Part shown: in pieces, positions 6,423-8,645 of the stretch | Numbering within the stretch: the stretch's first letter is position 1 | How the letters are laid out: each line of letters begins with the position of its first letter | Origin: Pseudonocardiales bacterium | GTDB lineage: Bacteria > Actinomycetota > Actinomycetes > Mycobacteriales > Jatrophihabitantaceae | Reading direction: 5' to 3' | Length of the DNA: 8,645 nt | Assembly: GCA_030840415.1 (NCBI GenBank) | Contig: JAVEEO010000050.1 | Span: 1 to 8,645, forward strand | The notes under the pieces: generated by a model | Told to the model about the DNA's origin: nothing | The model's input: the letters and a program-made list of their open reading frames with translations, nothing else | Database searches by the model: none | Made by a program: the position numbers and the translations under genes

Positions 6423-6428
6423 TAGCAT
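6423..6428 (+). promoter_or_regulatory. -10 element (TAGCAT) of a likely leaderless promoter for the DUF1015 gene
   Basis: TAGCAT fits the actinobacterial TANNAT/TANNNT -10 consensus and is 8 bases before the GTG at 6437. Transcription would then begin at or beside the first base of the start codon. No purine-rich ribosome site precedes this GTG, as expected for a leaderless message. No clear -35 is visible, which is common in actinobacteria. Confidence 0.55.
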
Positions 6429-6436
6429 CGGCCCTC

Positions 6437-7705
6437 GTGACCGATGCCCTTACCGCAGGCCGTGGCCTGTCCCTCGCCCCGTTTCGTGCCCTTCGCTTCA
6501 CGGCGGACGCCGACTCGCTGGGCCGGCAGCTGTCCCCGCCCTACGACGTGATCGCCGATGCCGAGCGGGCCGAACTGATCCGGTCCAGTGCGACGAACGT
6601 CGTCCGGTTGATCCTTCCAGAGCAGGATGAGGCCCGCTTCGCCGACGGGGACCGCTATGCCGGTGCCAAGGCGGTGCTGGAGGGCTGGGTCAACAAGCGG
6701 GTGCTCGCCGTCGACGACGAGCCCGCGCTGTTCGTCTACGAGATGAGCACGCCGGACGGCGCGGCGACCCGGGGCCTGCTGGGGGCGGTCGAGCTGCGCG
6801 ATCCCGAGGACGGCGTAATCCTGCCGCACGAGAACACCATGGCCGGTCCGGTGTCGGACCGGCTGGCCCTGATGAGCGCCACCGAGGCCAACCTCGAGCC
6901 GATCTTCCTGGTCTACGAGGGCGGCGGGGCGGCTTCGGAGCTGGTGGCCTCGGTCGACGAGCAGGCACCGCTCAGCTCGGCGAGCACCCCGAACGGGGTA
7001 CGGCACCGGTTGTGGGCAGTGACCGACCCGGCCGCGCATGCCGCGGTGGCCGAGGATCTGGCCGGCCGCCGCGCACTGATCGCCGACGGCCATCACCGCT
7101 ACGCGACCTACCGGCAGCTGCAGGCCGACCATGGCGGCGAGCCCGGACCGTGGGATCGCGGCCTGACGCTGCTGGTCGACACCTCGTCCTACGGCCCGCA
7201 GGTGCATCCGATCCACCGGGTCGTGGCGCTCGGCTGGATCCGGATCCTGGAGCTGACCGAGGGCGCTGCCGACATCAGCGAGCCGATGTCGGTCGCTGCC
7301 GCGGAGAAGCAACTGAGCCAGACCGAGGGCTTCGCGGTCGCCCTGGCGCACGAGGACGAGGCCGTGGTGGTGTCGAACCTGTCCGCCGACCTGCGGCGCG
7401 AGGCGCTGGGATCGGCTGCCGACACGGCGCTCGGCGAGCTCGACATCACGGTGCTGCACCGCGTGCTCATCGAGCGGGTCTGGCAGCTCAGCGACACGGT
7501 GGACAACGTGGGTTACGCGCACAGCGTCAGCGAGGCGCTGGCCGAGGCCCTGCATGCCGGGCGCACCGCGGTACTGGTCCGGGCCACGCCGGTCCAGGCG
7601 GTCGCCGCGGTGGCCGCGGCCGGCGAGCGGATGCCCCGCAAGTCGACCCTGTTCACCCCGAAGCCGGCCTCCGGCGTGGTGATCCGGCGGTTCGCCGACC
7701 AGTAG
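6437..7705 (+). CDS. DUF1015 family protein, function unknown; ParB/sulfiredoxin-like motif
   Basis: The 422-residue protein is a full-length DUF1015 (COG4198) member. Family landmarks in order: LAPFRALRF (13-21), SPPYDVI (33-39), NVVRLILP (54-61), GVILPHENT (126-134), the invariant IADGHHRYATY (215-225), YGPQVHPIHRVV (252-263) and the C-terminal MPRKSTLFTPKPASGVV (399-415). There is no signal peptide or membrane helix, so it is probably cytosolic. No biochemical role is established to my knowledge. The DGHHRY motif resembles the GxHR-type signature of sulfiredoxin, ParB and the SerK serine kinase, which hints at nucleotide-dependent phosphotransfer; that is inference. It is divergent from the phosphatase gene and has its own probable leaderless promoter with a GTG start. 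The stop (TAG) is followed by tandem repeats and a terminator shared with the convergent TPR gene. Confidence 0.93.
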   Translation: MTDALTAGRGLSLAPFRALRFTADADSLGRQLSPPYDVIADAERAELIRSSATNVVRLILPEQDEARFADGDRYAGAKAVLEGWVNKRVLAVDDEPALFVYEMSTPDGAATRGLLGAVELRDPEDGVILPHENTMAGPVSDRLALMSATEANLEPIFLVYEGGGAASELVASVDEQAPLSSASTPNGVRHRLWAVTDPAAHAAVAEDLAGRRALIADGHHRYATYRQLQADHGGEPGPWDRGLTLLVDTSSYGPQVHPIHRVVALGWIRILELTEGAADISEPMSVAAAEKQLSQTEGFAVALAHEDEAVVVSNLSADLRREALGSAADTALGELDITVLHRVLIERVWQLSDTVDNVGYAHSVSEALAEALHAGRTAVLVRATPVQAVAAVAAAGERMPRKSTLFTPKPASGVVIRRFADQ

Positions 7706-7716
7706 CCGGCTCACCA

Positions 7717-7752
7717 GGCCGAGCAGGACCTGGGCCGAGCAGGACCTGGGCC
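7717..7752. repeat. Tandem repeat A: 16-bp unit, 2.25 copies
   Basis: GGCCGAGCAGGACCTG occurs at 7717-7732 and identically at 7733-7748, then GGCC begins a third copy (7749-7752). It starts 12 bases after the DUF1015 stop. GACCTGGG at the end of copy two (7743-7750) is complementary to CCCAGGTC (7784-7791), so the array can fold back over repeat B. Confidence 0.9.
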
Positions 7753-7753
7753 T

Positions 7754-7785
7754 GAACCCAGAGCAGCCCGAACCCAGAGCAGCCC
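7754..7785. repeat. Tandem repeat B: 16-bp unit, 2 identical copies
   Basis: GAACCCAGAGCAGCCC occurs at 7754-7769 and identically at 7770-7785. It follows repeat A after one base and has the same 16-bp period but a different sequence. The AGAGC core recurs at both sides of the downstream hairpin (7798-7802 and 7840-7844). Confidence 0.9.
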
Positions 7786-7800
7786 CAGGTCAAGTTCAGA

Positions 7801-7831
7801 GCTGGCCGGGCCGGTTTTACGGCCGGCCAGC
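7801..7831. terminator. Strong bidirectional terminator hairpin between convergent genes
   Basis: Left arm GCTGGCCGGGCCG (7801-7813) pairs with CGGCCGGCCAGC (7820-7831) to form a 12-bp stem with one bulged G, closing a 6-base GTTTTA loop. It lies 6 bases past the TPR-gene stop on the minus strand and 95 bases past the DUF1015 stop on the plus strand. A short pyrimidine run (CCTCTTT, 7832-7838) follows on the plus strand. The position between converging genes and the stem strength support termination in both directions. Confidence 0.8.
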
Positions 7832-7837
7832 CCTCTT

Positions 7838-8645
7838 TCAGAGCAGATTCGCGGCCCGGTCCGCTGCGTCGGTCTCGTCCTCGATGTCGACCTTCGCGGC
7901 GGCACCGAACCACTGAGCCGCTTCGTCCTTGCGGCCGGCTGCCTCCAACGCGTCGGCGTAGGCGTAGGCCAGCCGGGCACTGCCCGGTCGGGGGTGGTCG
8001 ACGTCCAGGCTCCCGCCCCGCTCGAACACCGCCAGCGCGGCGTCCAGCTGGTTCAGGTCCCGGCGCGCGCCGGCCACCACGATGATGAGTTCGGCCCGGG
8101 TGGGGAAGTCGAGCTTCGAGATCGCGGGGTCGTCGAAGGCCTTCAATGCCCGTTCCGGACGGCCGAGCGCGCGTTCGCAGTCAGCCATCACCGCGATGTG
8201 GCTGGGGTCTCCCGAGATCCGGCGGGCGGCACGCAGCTCCGACAGGGCCTCTGCCCACTCGCCGGCGTGGTAGGCGGCGAGGCCGGTGGCCTCCCGGACC
8301 GCGGCGACCCTGGCACCCCGGCCGCGGGCGGCACGGGCATGCTCCAGCGCCCGCTTCGGGTCGGTGTCGATCGCCTGGCCGGCGGCTACCAGGTGAGCGC
8401 CGACGAACTCCGCGGCGAGCTTGCTGAGCGAGCGCAGTTCCGAACGGACCGAGGGATCCAGCAGCTTGGGGTCAGCACCGGCCGGGATCGCGATCTCGCT
8501 CCCCCGGGTCGGGCGCGAGCCCCTGGTCGATTCGTAGTCCTCCTCGGCCGGGCGGAACCGGCCCCGACCTGCGTTGTCCCGAGAGCCCGCGTCACGGGCA
8601 GCCGGATAGCCCCGCCCGCCGGCCGGGCGCTCGGGACGGCCGGAT
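7838..8645 (-). CDS. TPR-repeat protein (Rv1691-like), 5' end beyond the window
   Basis: The minus-strand frame is open from the window edge to a TGA at 7840-7838, giving 268 visible residues without a start. Residues 1-48 are Arg/Gly/Pro-rich and probably disordered (GGRGYP, GRGRFRP, RGSRPTRG). A helical domain then begins at PSVRSELRSLSKLAAEFV (about 64-81). TPR-like helix pairs follow at about 96-142 (AAYHAGEWAEALSELRAARR), 148-172 (MADCERALGRPERALKAF) and 224-253 (AYADALEAAGRKDEAAQWF). This is the pattern of the actinobacterial TPR protein in the M. tuberculosis Rv1691 slot; its role is unknown, though TPRs usually mediate protein contacts. A GTG at 8191 could start a shorter frame, but the conserved helices upstream argue against it. 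In-frame ATG/GTG/TTG codons are otherwise absent upstream within the window, so the true start lies further right. Confidence 0.85.
   Translation of the reverse strand, partial: SGRPERPAGGRGYPAARDAGSRDNAGRGRFRPAEEDYESTRGSRPTRGSEIAIPAGADPKLLDPSVRSELRSLSKLAAEFVGAHLVAAGQAIDTDPKRALEHARAARGRGARVAAVREATGLAAYHAGEWAEALSELRAARRISGDPSHIAVMADCERALGRPERALKAFDDPAISKLDFPTRAELIIVVAGARRDLNQLDAALAVFERGGSLDVDHPRPGSARLAYAYADALEAAGRKDEAAQWFGAAAKVDIEDETDAADRAANLL

Noticed and set aside
4776..6425. 549-codon plus-strand open frame opposite the phosphatase and tlyA 5' end
   Set aside because: It is a low-complexity Gly/Arg/His/Gln shadow covering the clear HAD gene and the two hairpins, with no domain.
6378..6428. 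Longer phosphatase start at ATG 6428
   Set aside because: There is no ribosome site, it would leave 8 bases to the divergent gene, and its added residues lie before the usual family start. GGGGAG favours 6377.
6374..7714. 446-codon minus-strand open frame opposite DUF1015
   Set aside because: It overlaps a motif-complete DUF1015 gene and is rich in His/Gln/Arg/Gly, so it is an antisense shadow.
7717..7785. CRISPR-like array
   Set aside because: The units are 16 bp, directly tandem, without spacers and only two copies each.
7838..8191. Short 117-residue TPR protein starting at GTG 8191
   Set aside because: The frame is open to the window edge, and conserved TPR helices lie upstream of that codon.

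Overview
The window is very GC-rich, with nearly every third codon position G or C. It carries the conserved actinobacterial chromosomal block that in Mycobacterium tuberculosis runs from a TPR protein (Rv1691) through a glycerol-3-phosphate phosphatase (Rv1692), a tiny conserved protein (Rv1693), tlyA, nadK/ppnK, recN and steA to steB/mctB (Rv1698). Gene content and order point to a member of the Actinomycetota; the genus cannot be fixed from sequence alone. I see no transposase, integrase, phage gene, CRISPR array, tRNA or rRNA, so this reads as core chromosome, not a mobile island.

Layout from left to right. Bases 1-56 hold only the first 18 codons of steB (minus strand). It is followed, all on the minus strand, by steA (53-1237), recN (1291-3231), nadK (3271-4194), tlyA (4191-4982), a 58-residue conserved protein (4993-5169) and a HAD-IIA phosphatase (5274-6377). 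In the direction of transcription the order is phosphatase, small protein, tlyA, nadK, recN, steA, steB. Genes overlap by 4 bases (tlyA/nadK, steA/steB) or lie 10-53 bases apart, which suggests one translationally coupled operon. The one larger gap (5170-5273) carries two hairpins and a possible internal promoter. A DUF1015 gene (6437-7705, plus strand) diverges from the phosphatase across a 59-base region with a palindrome and a promoter that fits leaderless initiation. It converges on a TPR gene (7838-8645, minus strand, 5' end outside the window) across 132 bases of twin 16-bp tandem repeats and a strong terminator hairpin.

The operon mixes functions: rRNA methylation (TlyA), NADP supply (NadK), double-strand-break repair (RecN), septal cell-wall control (SteA/SteB) and phospholipid head-group recycling (phosphatase). 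The least understood genes are DUF1015, the 58-residue protein and the TPR protein.

The most useful leads are non-coding or subtle. Two GTG-start genes share one upstream architecture (palindrome, TAGCAT or TAGCCT hexamer, 7-8 bases, GTG). The DUF1015 protein has a DGHHRY motif that resembles the ParB/sulfiredoxin/serine-kinase signature. The phosphatase carries a His/Gly-rich repeat insertion, and RecN has a basic Pro/Arg-rich tail. I did not find a clear new defence or mobile system.
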